In this document: positions 21,091-31,348 of the stretch, piece after piece | How the letters are laid out: every line of letters starts with the position of its first letter | Position numbering within the stretch: position 1 is the stretch's first letter | From: Cylicocyclus nassatus | Lineage: Eukaryota; Nematoda; Chromadorea; Rhabditida; Strongylidae | Length of the DNA stretch: 64,000 bases | Reading direction: 5' to 3' | NCBI GenBank assembly: GCA_958299035.1 | Contig: CATQJL010000001.1 | Location: 4,402,399-4,466,398, forward strand | Notes under the pieces: model-generated | The model's input: the letters and a program-made list of their open reading frames with translations, nothing else | Told to the model about the DNA's origin: nothing | Databases searched by the model: none | Made by a program: the position numbers and the translations under genes

Positions 21091-21606
21091 GATTCGTGTA
21101 GAGACAGTTGCGGACTTTCCCTAATTTTTAAGGCAGCGTCTTGGTAGAATGACACTTCTGGGATATTTATCAATCTCGGTTCCCCTGGATGCGCTAAGTC
21201 CAAGGCGTGCTTTGCAGCTCCAAAGACATCAATAACCCGCTTTTCCAGACGTGAAAAATGCTATCTGGGCGGACCGCGTATACCTGCATTCTAGAGCGCG
21301 ATCGGCTCATGGGTACGGTGGATACGGTATCTCCCACTCACGAGCCAATTGCGCTCTAGAGGGCAGACATACGCGGTCCGCCCAAATAGCACTTTTCACT
21401 TCACGTCCGCAAAAGCGGGTTATTGATATTTTTTGAAGCTGCAAAGCACAGTCTTGGACTTAGCTCATCCGGGTGGACTCCGAGCCGCTGCCTTCAAGGA
21501 TGAACTTGTCGAACCTCCGCGTACAACACTGTTTTTCGTTCTGTCTTGCTAACAAAAACTGCCACGCTTTGAGTTGGCAAAACGCCGCCTCTACACGAAT
21601 CGTGGA
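21091..21606. mobile_element. MITE with CACGATTCGTGTAGAG ends, hosting a TTAA MITE
   Basis: CACGATTCGTGTAGAG near 21,091-21,110 is repeated inverted as CTCTACACGAATCGTG near 21,590-21,606. The termini are themselves partly palindromic. The TTAA-type element at 21,131-21,493 occupies most of the interior. Confidence 0.6.
21131..21493. mobile_element. TTAA-type MITE, AGGCAGCGT family, copy 2
   Basis: AGGCAGCGTCTTGG at the left and CCGAGCCGCTGCCT at the right. Arms from about 21,155 and 21,470 pair almost fully (GGACTTAGC..., GGGTTATTGATAT, GCGGACCGCGTATRCCTG and its partner), giving a stem of about 130 bp with the tip near 21,315. Flanks TTTA and TCAA are decayed relative to TTAA. Confidence 0.7.
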
Positions 21607-21776
21607 GCCGATGATACAATATCAAGTGGAAATCAGCTGTAAATTGTGGTCGTTTTTGATCAGTGATTATCAGAGTAGCTTAACTATCTGCAATCCCTAT
21701 ACAGTCCAATGTAGCGATTTATAATATCTCTAGAAAGTTCGCAGATGGAATAGGCTCTAGGAGTCGCTTTACTTAG

Positions 21777-23350
21777 AGTTTATCACCATCATCTGCTCTA
21801 ACCGGGAAAATTCCAGCCATTCACGATGCGATCATCGTTGAAAGACTGTTCAATTCGTCACTCGTCGTTATCGTCTCGCAAAAGGAGCCGCGCGTTATCT
21901 GCATATATCATTTCAAAAGCAAGAATATGATATGTGTCTATAAATTCATCAAATCAGTGCTCAACGTCAAATTGAATCGCGATGTGAGTGCTCTGTTGAC
22001 TGTTCACTATCTGATCAGATCATTTGTACGAATTTCAGCGAGTTGTTGTTTGTCTTGAGGATAGCATACACATTTATGTTCTGAAGGACATGAAGGTATG
22101 TTGCTTTTGTTCTCATACCCTACTTTACTTGTTTTTCTGTTTGTGAAATAAAGTTTTCGGTTCTAATTCTTGCAGCATATAATGTTTGCAGACTTTATTA
22201 AATTTTTAGCTGCTGCACACGATCCTGGACACACCACTCAATCGTCTCGGACTGATCGATCTTTCGCCAGCAGGAAGTTCGTTGATTGCTTATCCAGCAA
22301 GTGCAGAAGCTGGAAGTGTAGGTTTCGTACTTATTTATCCTTTCTAACTTTTGCGAATGCAATTATTGGTGAGCATCTTGCTGTCACTTAATCAAATTTC
22401 GTTTTCTCTGGTTGGTTTCGGCCTTGCTTAGCAAATTGAAAATTGAATTGCCCAGATCAACCTAACATTCGGCGAAAGTTTGGAGCAGAGGGTGTCGTTT
22501 AGTTCACAAGTAGCACCTCCGTTTCGTGAGTTATTCAGAGATTCAGTTTGGTTTGTAAGCTGAGCTACATTCTTTGCGACGTGCTGATTAGAGATTTTGA
22601 TTTGCTGCATAGATCGATGTAGGTTTTGGTTTGATCAACTTTCTGCGGAATCTACAGTTGATTATTTCAATGGTAACGAGCTCATCCTCCCCCCCCCCCC
22701 CCCCCGCCAACGGTTGGATTTTATTGTAAGCATTCTTCTACACAGAATTTCGAAAAAAAACCGGGTCTCTGTTATGCATACGAAGCGGCTCTATCACTCG
22801 TGATAGTCGGAACCTTTTATGCTTCTCGTATTTCGCATCCTACTTTTGGAATTTTTTGTGAAAGCAGAATTCTTTCTGCCTTATAGTGCCTGTACGAGCG
22901 TTGTGCAGCTACCAGATCGATGGAACCCGTAATGCTCTTCTTTCTAGGTACATATTTTTGATTGTATGAACTTATCAGCAGTCAATACATTCACGGCACA
23001 TGACGGCCCTCTTGCATGCTTGAAGTTCAATTCTGATGGTAGGTATTCCTTTCTTGCTTTGATTTATTTAGTTCTTCCATGAACCAAGTATTTTGTGTGT
23101 TTTTCGTACATTTCTAGGTACTATGATCGCAACGGCAAGTACAAAAGGCACTGTTATCCGCGTATACAGTGTGCCACAAGGAACAAGGCTGTTTGAGTTT
23201 CGAAGAGGAATGTCAAGGTGAAGCTTATATAGCTTATTGTTTCGAAGTGCAATTGAGAGTGTCAGAAAGCAATAGCTTACTTTAACTCTTTTTCGTTTCA
23301 TCGTATATGTTATTGAATCTCTTGGTACTTCGAAACGATTCCTTTCTTTG

Positions 23351-23381
<31 letters not shown>

Positions 23382-24626
23382 CGAAATCTAGATGCGTCAC
23401 AATTTACTCGCTTGCCTTTTCTGCCGACTCAACTTACTTGTGCTCATCGAGTAATACTGAGACAGTGCATGTGTTCAAACTGGAGAAACCAGATGATCAG
23501 GAAAAGAAACAGTATGTTATGCTTCATTTTGACCATTTCATTTCCCTTTTCATTATTTTTTTCTTGTTTTCAGTCATCTAGTGTAAAATTGCTTTCTGAC
23601 TTTAAGGGAGCCATCTTCCGAATCCTCTAGTGGATGGTTTGGATACTTAACACAAGCAGCATCGAGTTATCTTCCTGCGCAAGTGAATGAGCTAATGACG
23701 GTAGAGAGAAGTTTTGCACATGCTATACTCCCTGGATCAGACAAGAAGAATGTGGCAGCAATGCTCACGTTAGTTTTTTTTTTCATTGTGCTGCCCTTCT
23801 ATAATTTTTTGACCCTATTTTAGGATCAGTGGTCAACCCCACCTTCTTGTTGCAACAACAGATGGATTTCTGTATTGTTATCGTGTGCTGAGTTCCGGTG
23901 GCGAATGTGATCTAGTCAAAATGCATCGTATAGGTGCGAATGCTACAGATGCCAACAGAGGAGATTCTAGTAAAGTTTATATCTATAGCATTCGGTGGAC
24001 GCGCCGGGGTTTTCATTTCTAGTGCTCTACCCATGTTTTTTCTTAGTTTGTATATTTTTATACAGATTTAAGAGCTGTGACTGGTTCCAAAATTTTTGCA
24101 AACAGCTGTTGCACAGGTAGAGCTCAGATCATTTTCGCTTCTTACGCCGCGCTCGAGTACTGTGGGGTTGATTTATTCCATATCTTCATGTATTCAAGAT
24201 TCAGACCCCACAATCTTCATTTATCTGAAATTCAGGCCTCACTATCTCAATGTTTTGAAATAATAGTGCAAAGAATGTTTTTCGATGTTATACGAACGCA
24301 AGGCTTTGATTTGAATCTCGCCCTTGACAGTGTAGGGTACTGCATTCTTTCTGTTGTACTGGTCCACACTAACTGCTCTCAGTAAATTGCATGAGATTAT
24401 TATCTGTTTCTGCCTGTTTCTAAGCATATCCCAAGGACCCGTACTGTGTGTTTAGTCTATAGGTCTTTATAAAGTTAAGATTTCAATTTTTTGGCTATAA
24501 AATGTTTTTTACGCAACATAATTCAGTTATCTTTCAGGTCGGCAAAAACCAGCCGAGTCTAGTTCCCGAGTGCCAGATGCTAACGATCCAGAAGAGTTCC
24601 CTCCCATTTGTCATACAACCGGCTAA
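21777..24626 (+). CDS. atg-18: ATG-18 / WIPI1-2 autophagy PROPPIN, N-terminal exon not found
   Basis: Nine exons join in phase: 21,777-21,983, 22,039-22,095, 22,210-22,317, 22,948-23,038, 23,118-23,217, 23,392-23,511, 23,607-23,768, 23,824-23,933, 24,538-24,626; together 347 residues. PROPPINs are seven-bladed beta-propellers that bind PI3P on the forming autophagosome and recruit the conjugation machinery. Diagnostic blocks: [40 protein letters not shown]-like [25 protein letters not shown], the lipid-binding LFEFRRG in exon 5, and [20 protein letters not shown] in exon 6, followed by the WIPI1/2-specific [14 protein letters not shown] and this last block favour ATG-18 over EPG-6. About 45 residues of blade 1 are missing upstream; a MITE cluster fills that space. 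Exon 8 could instead run on past 23,933 into [12 protein letters not shown]. Confidence 0.92.
22689..22706. repeat. Poly-C tract (18)
   Basis: Eighteen consecutive C within intron 3 of the atg-18 gene. Potential G-quadruplex on the template strand. Confidence 0.95.
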
Positions 24627-24757
24627 GTGATCTTTTTTACATACATTCCCGTGAACAGTTTTGATCATTTTGATAGTTTTGTTTGGCTTTTGTACTTCTT
24701 TTGTAATGTCGGCTGGTTCCCACTACTAGGCTAAATACTTTTTCGCCTCCTTTTGGA
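24627..24757. other. 3' flank of atg-18
   Basis: AT-rich downstream DNA, probably the 3' UTR. No canonical AATAAA stands out. Confidence 0.4.
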
Positions 24758-25650
24758 TTAATATTGCACTTTTGGTGTGCCTTCTTTACCACAGCGTCCG
24801 ATGCTTTTTGTTAGCAATACTATTTTTCCAACATATGTAACGTGCACCTGGAGCTTTGGCGGTTGACTAGGATGAAATACTTCCATGCATGAAAGATTAG
24901 CTTTTGTAACTTTTGAAAACGATACCGTGATTGAGAGGTAGTCTTTGAGTGTAGGTAAAAAAGGCGATTTTTGAACAATGGTTAGGTCTGCTGAGAGAGG
25001 AACAGGCTTTGTGTTTTCTGACGTCCAGATCACCACAGTGCCTTTTTTGAGTTTGTATGCTCTAATATCTCATACAATGACTTACAGAAGTTGATTTTGA
25101 GATAAAAATTCCATTCTCGCGATGACTGATCGCTCTACCATTATCAATGAACTCCCACGTGCCAAACAATTGACAGCTGATGCGCAAAAGTTGAAATGAT
25201 ATGGCGCATTTTTCAAGAGTTCTCTTTTTGCTCCATCGTCATTCTCGGCTTGCCCTCAAGGAACGAAGCCAGTCCTTTGCTTTTGAAGATTACTTCCCTT
25301 AGGCAATGATAGTCTTAGACTCATACAGACTGAAAGGCTACTTCGCAACCGTTTTTCATCAGAGCTCATCATCGAAGCTTAGAGTGTAGTCACCTGCTAC
25401 GATTTTTTTTGATTTTGTACATAGCTGAATGGCTTCTGTAGAGTCTTGCTAAACATGTTGTAATATCAGAATCTGGCTTTTCTAGATAGGTGGGTGAATT
25501 ACGTTTAATTTTTTATCAGCTCTTAGGAGCGTCGTTTTCCTTCTGCCTGTCTCTGATCTACGAAGTATTTAGGCAGGCTGGCAGTCCCATAGTAGTTTTA
25601 CCGAAGTATTAGCTCTTTTCTTCTCCATGCTTAGGTTCACAATTGTCATG
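24758..25650 (-). pseudogene. Relic of a non-LTR retrotransposon endonuclease
   Basis: Read leftward, short blocks in shifting frames resemble an apurinic-like endonuclease of the Jockey/CR1 type: KLNVIHPPI (a YHPP-like strand near 25,500), then AIQLCTKSKKIVAGDYTL (the conserved GDFN strand, near 25,390-25,440), then downstream fragments ending in a 92-codon frame at 25,036-24,758. Stops and frameshifts are frequent. No RT domain remains. Class assignment is tentative. Confidence 0.35.
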
Positions 25651-26225
25651 GTTTTTACTATGTCCCACTGCTTGCAAGTTTTATTTGCTTGAACTTGAGT
25701 AGTTGTCTGTATTCTTGGTCCTTCTCTCTTGCAGTGAATTTTATGGAACGTTTGAATTCATTTAACTTGTACATATTTCATCATTGTACCGTGTGCTTTT
25801 CCCCGACGATAAAGTGAATAACTGATATACAAGGCGGTCGCTTTCTGATGAAACTTATTTTCTTTGAAACATCGCATTTTTTGAAAAATTCGTTATAGAA
25901 AGCGTTATGATATGTGATTTCTGCAATTGACTCTGCTAATATCTGAGAAAAGCAGGGGGCTATTCAAAGTTACAGTAATCGTTTGATAAAGGATCGGTAA
26001 TAACGACAGATCAGTTGCGCTATCCGACCCAATTTGTCCGCCCACGCTGATCTTCGATCCGTGCTATTCCTGTTTCATAGCACTATGGATTTTCCTAGAA
26101 TCTTATCACTATCGATATGGTGTCAAAGCGCATGTTTTTCTTACTACTAATTCCCGTGATGATCATCAGCACTCAGGAACGGTTTCGGAGCATTTTATTA
26201 GAAGTAAGTCGTTTTTTACTTTCTA
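25651..26225. other. No supported gene
   Basis: AT-rich intergenic DNA without recognisable repeats or exon-like frames. Confidence 0.5.
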
Positions 26226-28190
26226 TTAAGTTGTTACATAAGTCTTGTTTTAATTTTTTACGACGATAAGTCGTAAACTCCATGATTTTAATGTGACTCC
26301 AGGGTATTATTCGATAGGGCAAAGCAAGATTTATAAGGTGGTGTGCAAAAAATAGCACCAACTTTGACCCACCTAAGTTTGCATCCGGAATGTGATCGCA
26401 CTGAAATCTTAAAAATTAGGAAATTTTTTATCTCCGTTGAAAAAATTACTACGCATTTCCAAATTGTTCAAGATTGCACACCACACCAGACACTCATATG
26501 TACCGTTGCTGTATTTGTTCCTCATCTAGAAATCGAGAAAACTAAAATTTTCTTGTTTTCACAGAAACGAAGCTGTGCTGTTTCCACTCATGTAATTGTT
26601 TACCACAAACCTTCAAAATATTAGGTCATTCCGAAAGTAATTTCGCTTTTTTAAATGGGCGCCACATTTGATGGAACAAAAATCTCTAGGAAATCTTGGA
26701 TGCATTCGATGCAGCATTTCATTCTCTCTAAAGGTTATGAAACCGTTGCAAAACAATCAACGAGCTTTCAGAAAATAACCAAAATCTGCGACCCATGCTT
26801 TTTGAGATGGTCAAGTTTCACGATTTTTTAAAACTTTCATATCAATCCTCAGAAGGAGTTCAAGTAACAATTCAATAGAGTAAACCTTATAGGATATAGT
26901 ACTACTTTTTTCTCCTTTCCATGGCTTGTCATACATTTTTAACAGAATTTTAACTGATGCTACTGATGTCCATACTTGAGCAGCTAAATCCTCGTAGTCC
27001 ATCAAAAGAAGAGCAGCTCGCGCACTATTCGATGCAGCACTTTCTCCTCTTTCTAATAGGTGTTTTTTGTTTCCAATTCATTTAGTTTCCGGGGAGAAAT
27101 CATCATAACTCATTTTTTAGCGAGCCCCAGGCTGTACCCGAAAAACTCGAAATTTGATATTTCATACCCGTAAACCCTCACTTGCTTTATAAAATTAATG
27201 CTAACTCACAGTACCATCTTGGTAGTCTTAAGTTCCGAAAACTTAAGATGTTTGATGCGATTGTGGCTGAGGTGGGCCTGCCAAAATCCAATAGTTCTGT
27301 TAGAAAATCTAAAAAAATATTACGGCGTGCTGCAAGGAAGACGAAAAAGTAGCACTTTTTCTATGAGCTTTGCTCTATCGAATCCTTGCTTGATCTCCTT
27401 CCGAGGATTGATATGAAAGTTTTAAAAAATTATGAAACTTGACTATCTCAAAAAGCATAGGTCGCAGATTTTGGTTATTTTCTGAAAGGTCATTGAATAT
27501 GCTGCAATAATTTTATAACCCTTAAAAAGAGGACGAAATTCTGCATCGAATGCCTCCAAGATCTTTTAGGAACCCTTGTTCCATCACATATGGCGTCCGT
27601 TTGAAAAAAGCGAAATTACTTTCGGAATGACCTAATATAAAAATGAATTTTCAGCTTCACAAGCTTTAGTTTTCAAAAAGTGCCTAATTTAGGCACTGAA
27701 CACCAGAGTGAGAAAAGCTTAGTTTAGTATTTTTTATTCGGTAGTTTTTCGAAAACTAAGGTTTGTGGAAAGCTAGAAATTTACGGCTACACTTCTAAGG
27801 GCTTGTACCATACAACTACATGAATAGACACAGCATAGCTTCGTTTTTGTAAAATAAGAAAATTTTCGTTTTCTTGATTTTTAGATGAGGCAAAAATACG
27901 GCAACGGCATATGAGTGTCTGATGTGGTGTGCAATCAGTGTGAGCAAGTTGGAAATCCCTAGGATTTTTTCAACAAAGACATGAATTTTCCCCAATTTTT
28001 TGAGCCTTCAGTACGACTCTTTTGGATGCAAACTAACTGCGGGTCGAATCTGGTGTGAACTTTTACATACGATCACGTAGAGCTTGCTTTGCTCTATCCA
28101 ACGGTACCCTGGAGCCCTATTGAATTCATAAAGTGTACGACTTATCGTCGTAAGAAGTTGAAGTGGAACAAGACTTATGTAACAACCAAA
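26226..28190. mobile_element. Fold-back mariner-like MITE (TTGTTACATAAGTCTTG ends) with another MITE in its loop
   Basis: TTAAGTTGTTACATAAGTCTTG at the left mirrors CAAGACTTATGTAACAACC at the right. The arms (26,226-26,620 and 27,636-28,190) pair over most of their length: for example GATTGCACACCACACCAGACAC versus GTGTCTGATGTGGTGTGCAATC, and the TTGCTTTGCTCTA motif near both ends. The loop is occupied exactly by the next entry. Confidence 0.8.
26621..27635. mobile_element. Fold-back mariner-like MITE, TTAGGTCATTCCGAAAGT family, nested
   Basis: TTAGGTCATTCCGAAAGTAA and its complement end a 1,015-bp hairpin with long arms: CGACCCATGCTTTTTGAGATG versus CTCAAAAAGCATAGGTCGCAG, and CAACTCATCAA-like blocks inside. 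TA on both flanks. It sits in the loop of the larger fold-back. Its terminus matches the mariner relic at 31,349 and the pair at 37,163/39,214. Confidence 0.85.
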
Positions 28191-28677
28191 TAGTTTTCCA
28201 ACCAATGTTGACAAAAAACGAATCCTACAATTTGAACTACACGAAGCAGCTGGGTTTCGGCACTAGCTGATCATTACCGTCCTATTTTATTGTCCTAAAA
28301 ATTCGAAGTTGACCATTCTATACTGTTTAGAAAAATTAGGCGGCAAGCGATTGCGGTTTTTGTTCAGGTACAATGAACTTACTACTATCACAATGGAAAA
28401 ACGTCAAGGTTTTTTTTATCTTTTGGAGGAGAAAAATTGAAAATTCAAAAATCAGCTTTTGCTTTTTCTGAAAGCCGAAAAAGCCGCTTTCTAGAGTTCT
28501 GGTCGCAAAATTCTCAATTTTCTCGCAAAATTTTTTGAAGAATCCAGGCTTTATTGCGCTGCCCAACCGACCAATAATGAGCAATAAGATGAGCTGTTCA
28601 CCACATCCTGTTTCACGTTAGGCCAATCAATCCCTTCTCACACTAGAAATTTCGGAAAAAAATCTTTCTCATATTGA
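28191..28677. other. No supported gene
   Basis: AT-rich DNA with poly-A/T runs; nothing recognisable. Confidence 0.5.
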
Positions 28678-29185
28678 CTACTAGCTGGCTTACCGGGCTC
28701 CGCCCGGCTCTGTCAATACACTTTGATGAAGTTCCATTCCCGTTCCTGTGCAAAATTTCCTTGTGCCCACTTCTACATGCAATTCCCTATTCCCCTTGTG
28801 TTAGTAATCAGCATGCTCACTTACCCCCTTCTGCCAATTCCCAGCCCCGTAGCTCAAACTTTGCGAGAAAATCGATAAAATCGCTATAAGTAGTGTATAA
28901 TTTTGAAAACTGATATTGTATTTCGTAATCAGCATACTCGATTACCCCCTGTGCAACTCCCAGCCCTATAGATCAAACTTTACAAAAAATCGATAAAAAT
29001 TGATGAATTCGATATCGATCGATGACGAAAAGTAGCCTTTGACACCCGCTCGGCCCCGAAGTGTATGTGTGCCAAGTTTGGTCCGGATCGGTTCAAAAAT
29101 AAAAATTTCTATTCGGAATATATGTACAGGCATACAAACATACATACAAACAGACAAACAGACATTCAGCTTTATATATAAGATG
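28678..29185 (+). repeat. Interspersed repeat family A, copy 2
   Basis: Same order of landmarks as copy 1 at 6.7 kb: CTTACCGGGCTCCGCCCGGC, AGCTCAAACTTTGCGAGAAA, TGACACCCGC, AAGTGTATGTGTGCCAAGTT, ACAAACAGACAAACAGAC, CATTCAGCTTTATATATAAG. It contains a tandem duplication of the AATCGATAAAAT block (about 28,860 and 28,985). Confidence 0.75.
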
Positions 29186-29660
29186 ATTATACAGGTATGT
29201 ATTATATTGCGGAAAATTTGTTGTTTGCAGTAGTTTTTATTGCTTTCAAATAATGGTTGTGGGAGAGATTATCTTTTTTAGAATTGAATTTTGCGAAAAC
29301 GGCATCAATCATGAACCAGTCTAATATATCGGGGGTATACGTAGCGGACTTTCTTGGTTTGATCTAATAAATATGAATTTGATGGTCCAACGGCGCAATC
29401 ATCCTAACGTATTAGGGTAGTCGGAAAGCAATGAGACATCGAGAATATTTGCAGCTCGAGAAAGAGAAATCACAAAACGCCCAGCTTATAACGTATCATT
29501 CTTGTTCAAGAGAGTCTGTCTAAGGCCATCCGATGTATACTAATTGTTATAACTGCTGAAACACGAAGTTACACAATGCGAGTAATTGTAAGGGGTTTGT
29601 GCAGTATCTCAGACAATCAAAGGCTATCAGCAGCCACAAAGCCACCGCCAAAACCCACCA
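29186..29660. other. No supported gene
   Basis: Near 29,403 ATTAGGGTAGTCGGAAAG resembles a degraded mariner-type terminus without a visible partner. Otherwise empty. Confidence 0.4.
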
Positions 29661-29661
29661 A

Positions 29662-29856
29662 TAGCGCCGTGGCCGTGTCGCCTCGCTTTCTCTTCCTTCT
29701 GAGAACCATGTCAGAACTGGCAGCGAACGGGCTGCTATAACCATCGCTTTCGCTTCGCGCTGAAGACTTTATAGCAGCCCGCTCGCTGCCAGTTCTGACA
29801 TGGTTCTCAGCGGGAAGCGAAAGCGAGGCAATAAGGCCACGGCGCTTTGCTCAGGC
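29662..29856. mobile_element. Small palindromic MITE
   Basis: GAACCATGTCAGAACTGGCA at 29,702 pairs with TGCCAGTTCTGACATGGTTC at 29,788. Outward, TCGCTTTC and GCGCCGTGGCC blocks also pair with GAAAGCGA and GGCCACGGCGC. Stem of about 85 bp with a tip near 29,755. GC-rich, noncoding. Confidence 0.75.
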
Positions 29857-30120
29857 ATTCGCGCCGTGCGAGCGGTCCTCTTTAAGGGCTAGCGTACAAG
29901 CGGTCGACATAATTCTAAAGCTTCCTTGCGTGCGCCAAACAGCTGGAGCGCCGTTCTAGCGGCAGACAATGTTATCGTGCAAACGGCCAGCAATACATTA
30001 GCTCAAGGGAGCGGCCAGCAATGCGTCCGTCTTATCGAAAAAATGTTCATAACTTCTTTCTCAGAAATGCTCTGCTAATAGTAGGGAAGCAAAATTGAAA
30101 CCAGTGTTTCAAGCTCTCAC

Positions 30121-30467
30121 CAATGATATACAGTTTGCGGTGATTGGCCACTTCGACATCGTCACCCTCCCTAGTTAGAAGAGCTCGATATGTTGATGGG
30201 AAAAGTAGAAAATCGCATATATTTACAGGCTGCATGCGCATTGTCAGTTCCAGTACTTGGCTACCTAATAAATCATTATTTGCAGAGAGCATGCCGGCGA
30301 CGACCAACTCTCAGGTTTTGCCGAGATTTCGCACCCTTGCTGGAAGCAACGACAATACCTGTAGACTCGATAAGTGAAACCTCAACTTTATCAGGTCTAA
30401 ATGCTAATTGTAAGCAGTTTATCAAGTCTAAGTAACACAGTAACACTGTGGCCATGCTGAACATCAC
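30121..30467 (-). CDS. Candidate two-exon gene start, unknown protein
   Basis: Exon 30,467-30,305 starts at ATG with a hydrophobic leader (MMFSMATVLLCYLDLINCLQ) that could be a signal peptide, then VEVSLIESTGIVVASSKGAK. A 40-nt intron (GTCGTC..TTATTAG) leads in phase to exon 30,264-30,121, containing SQVLELTMRMQPVNICDFLL and LTREGDDVEVANHRKLYII, which ends at a GTGAGA donor. The intron is near the lower size limit and its donor is weak. No downstream exon was found before the 29.7-kb MITE. Family not recognised; a secreted or membrane protein is the simplest reading. Confidence 0.35.
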
Positions 30468-30764
30468 GCTACGATATCATGTGCAAGCATACATAGGCAA
30501 TCTCTTTGAATTTTCAACGATGGGTTTCACAACATTGAGTCGGTCGCATATTCGGTCTAGTTTTTAGAGCATGATTTTGAAGTAACTGCCTTTCTCAGTT
30601 TTTTTTAACACGACTGCACAAGCATTTTTATTTTGTTCTTGTACTGCGGAGAGTGAGCTAGCGTGGCGAGAACAAGTATAGACGGTTATGCTAAAAATGT
30701 TTAATGGACTCGTTACCTCATGCCTTTGACGCAACAAACCATTTATTACCCTAAAATCTTGCAG

Positions 30765-30985
30765 ATTAGTCCGCTTTTTTGACACGAAAAATCAATGAAA
30801 ATGCACCCTCGCACCACCAAGAATCTTGCAGATAAGTCCTCCCTTAAATAAGTCCGCTTACAGATAAGTTCGGACTTATCTGACAGTCTTCGGACTTATC
30901 TGACAAGATTTCAGGGCAGTTATAATGGAAAGAAAGCGGACTTATCTGTAGACGGACTTATCTGATGGGAGGACTTATCTGTGGT
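30765..30985. repeat. Palindromic cluster of CAGATAAGTCC motifs
   Basis: In 220 bp the motif CAGATAAGTCC or its complement GGACTTATCTG occurs at least seven times, plus two one-base variants (AAATAAGTCCGC, GATTAGTCCGC). The left motifs point one way and the right ones the other: CAGATAAGTCCTCCC at 30,829 mirrors GGGAGGACTTATCTG at 30,968. Each contains a WGATAA core, the binding site of GATA factors in nematode gut and epidermis. It may be a MITE terminus or a regulatory array. Confidence 0.7.
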
Positions 30986-31348
30986 AGCAAAAATTGTGTT
31001 TATCTGATGTCTGCCCGCTAGAAGATCCCGTAAAGTACAAGAAGAGCAGTACTTCACTGATATTCGATGCATCTTCCTCTTTCCAGCGTTGTATTGTGGA
31101 TGCGGTTCTTCGTGTGCTGCGATAAGCGCCGTTAAGTTTTGATAGAGTTTTGAGGGAACTTTGTTAGGAGGCAGAAAGAGCACACCTTCTGCATATCAAA
31201 GCAGTTTTTTATTTGGATCCTTCAGAATTTCTTCTAAATCTAATTTTTTTCAGAATTTTCCAAATGATGATGAAAGTCTTGAGAAATGAAACAATTGCAA
31301 AACACAACTTCGGAGCACTAAGGTTCCATAATTTGATTTTTTACTATT

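Noticed and set aside
23350..23390. (TA)n run in an atg-18 intron as a regulatory element
   Set aside because: A simple microsatellite directly before the acceptor of exon 6; no reason to assign function.
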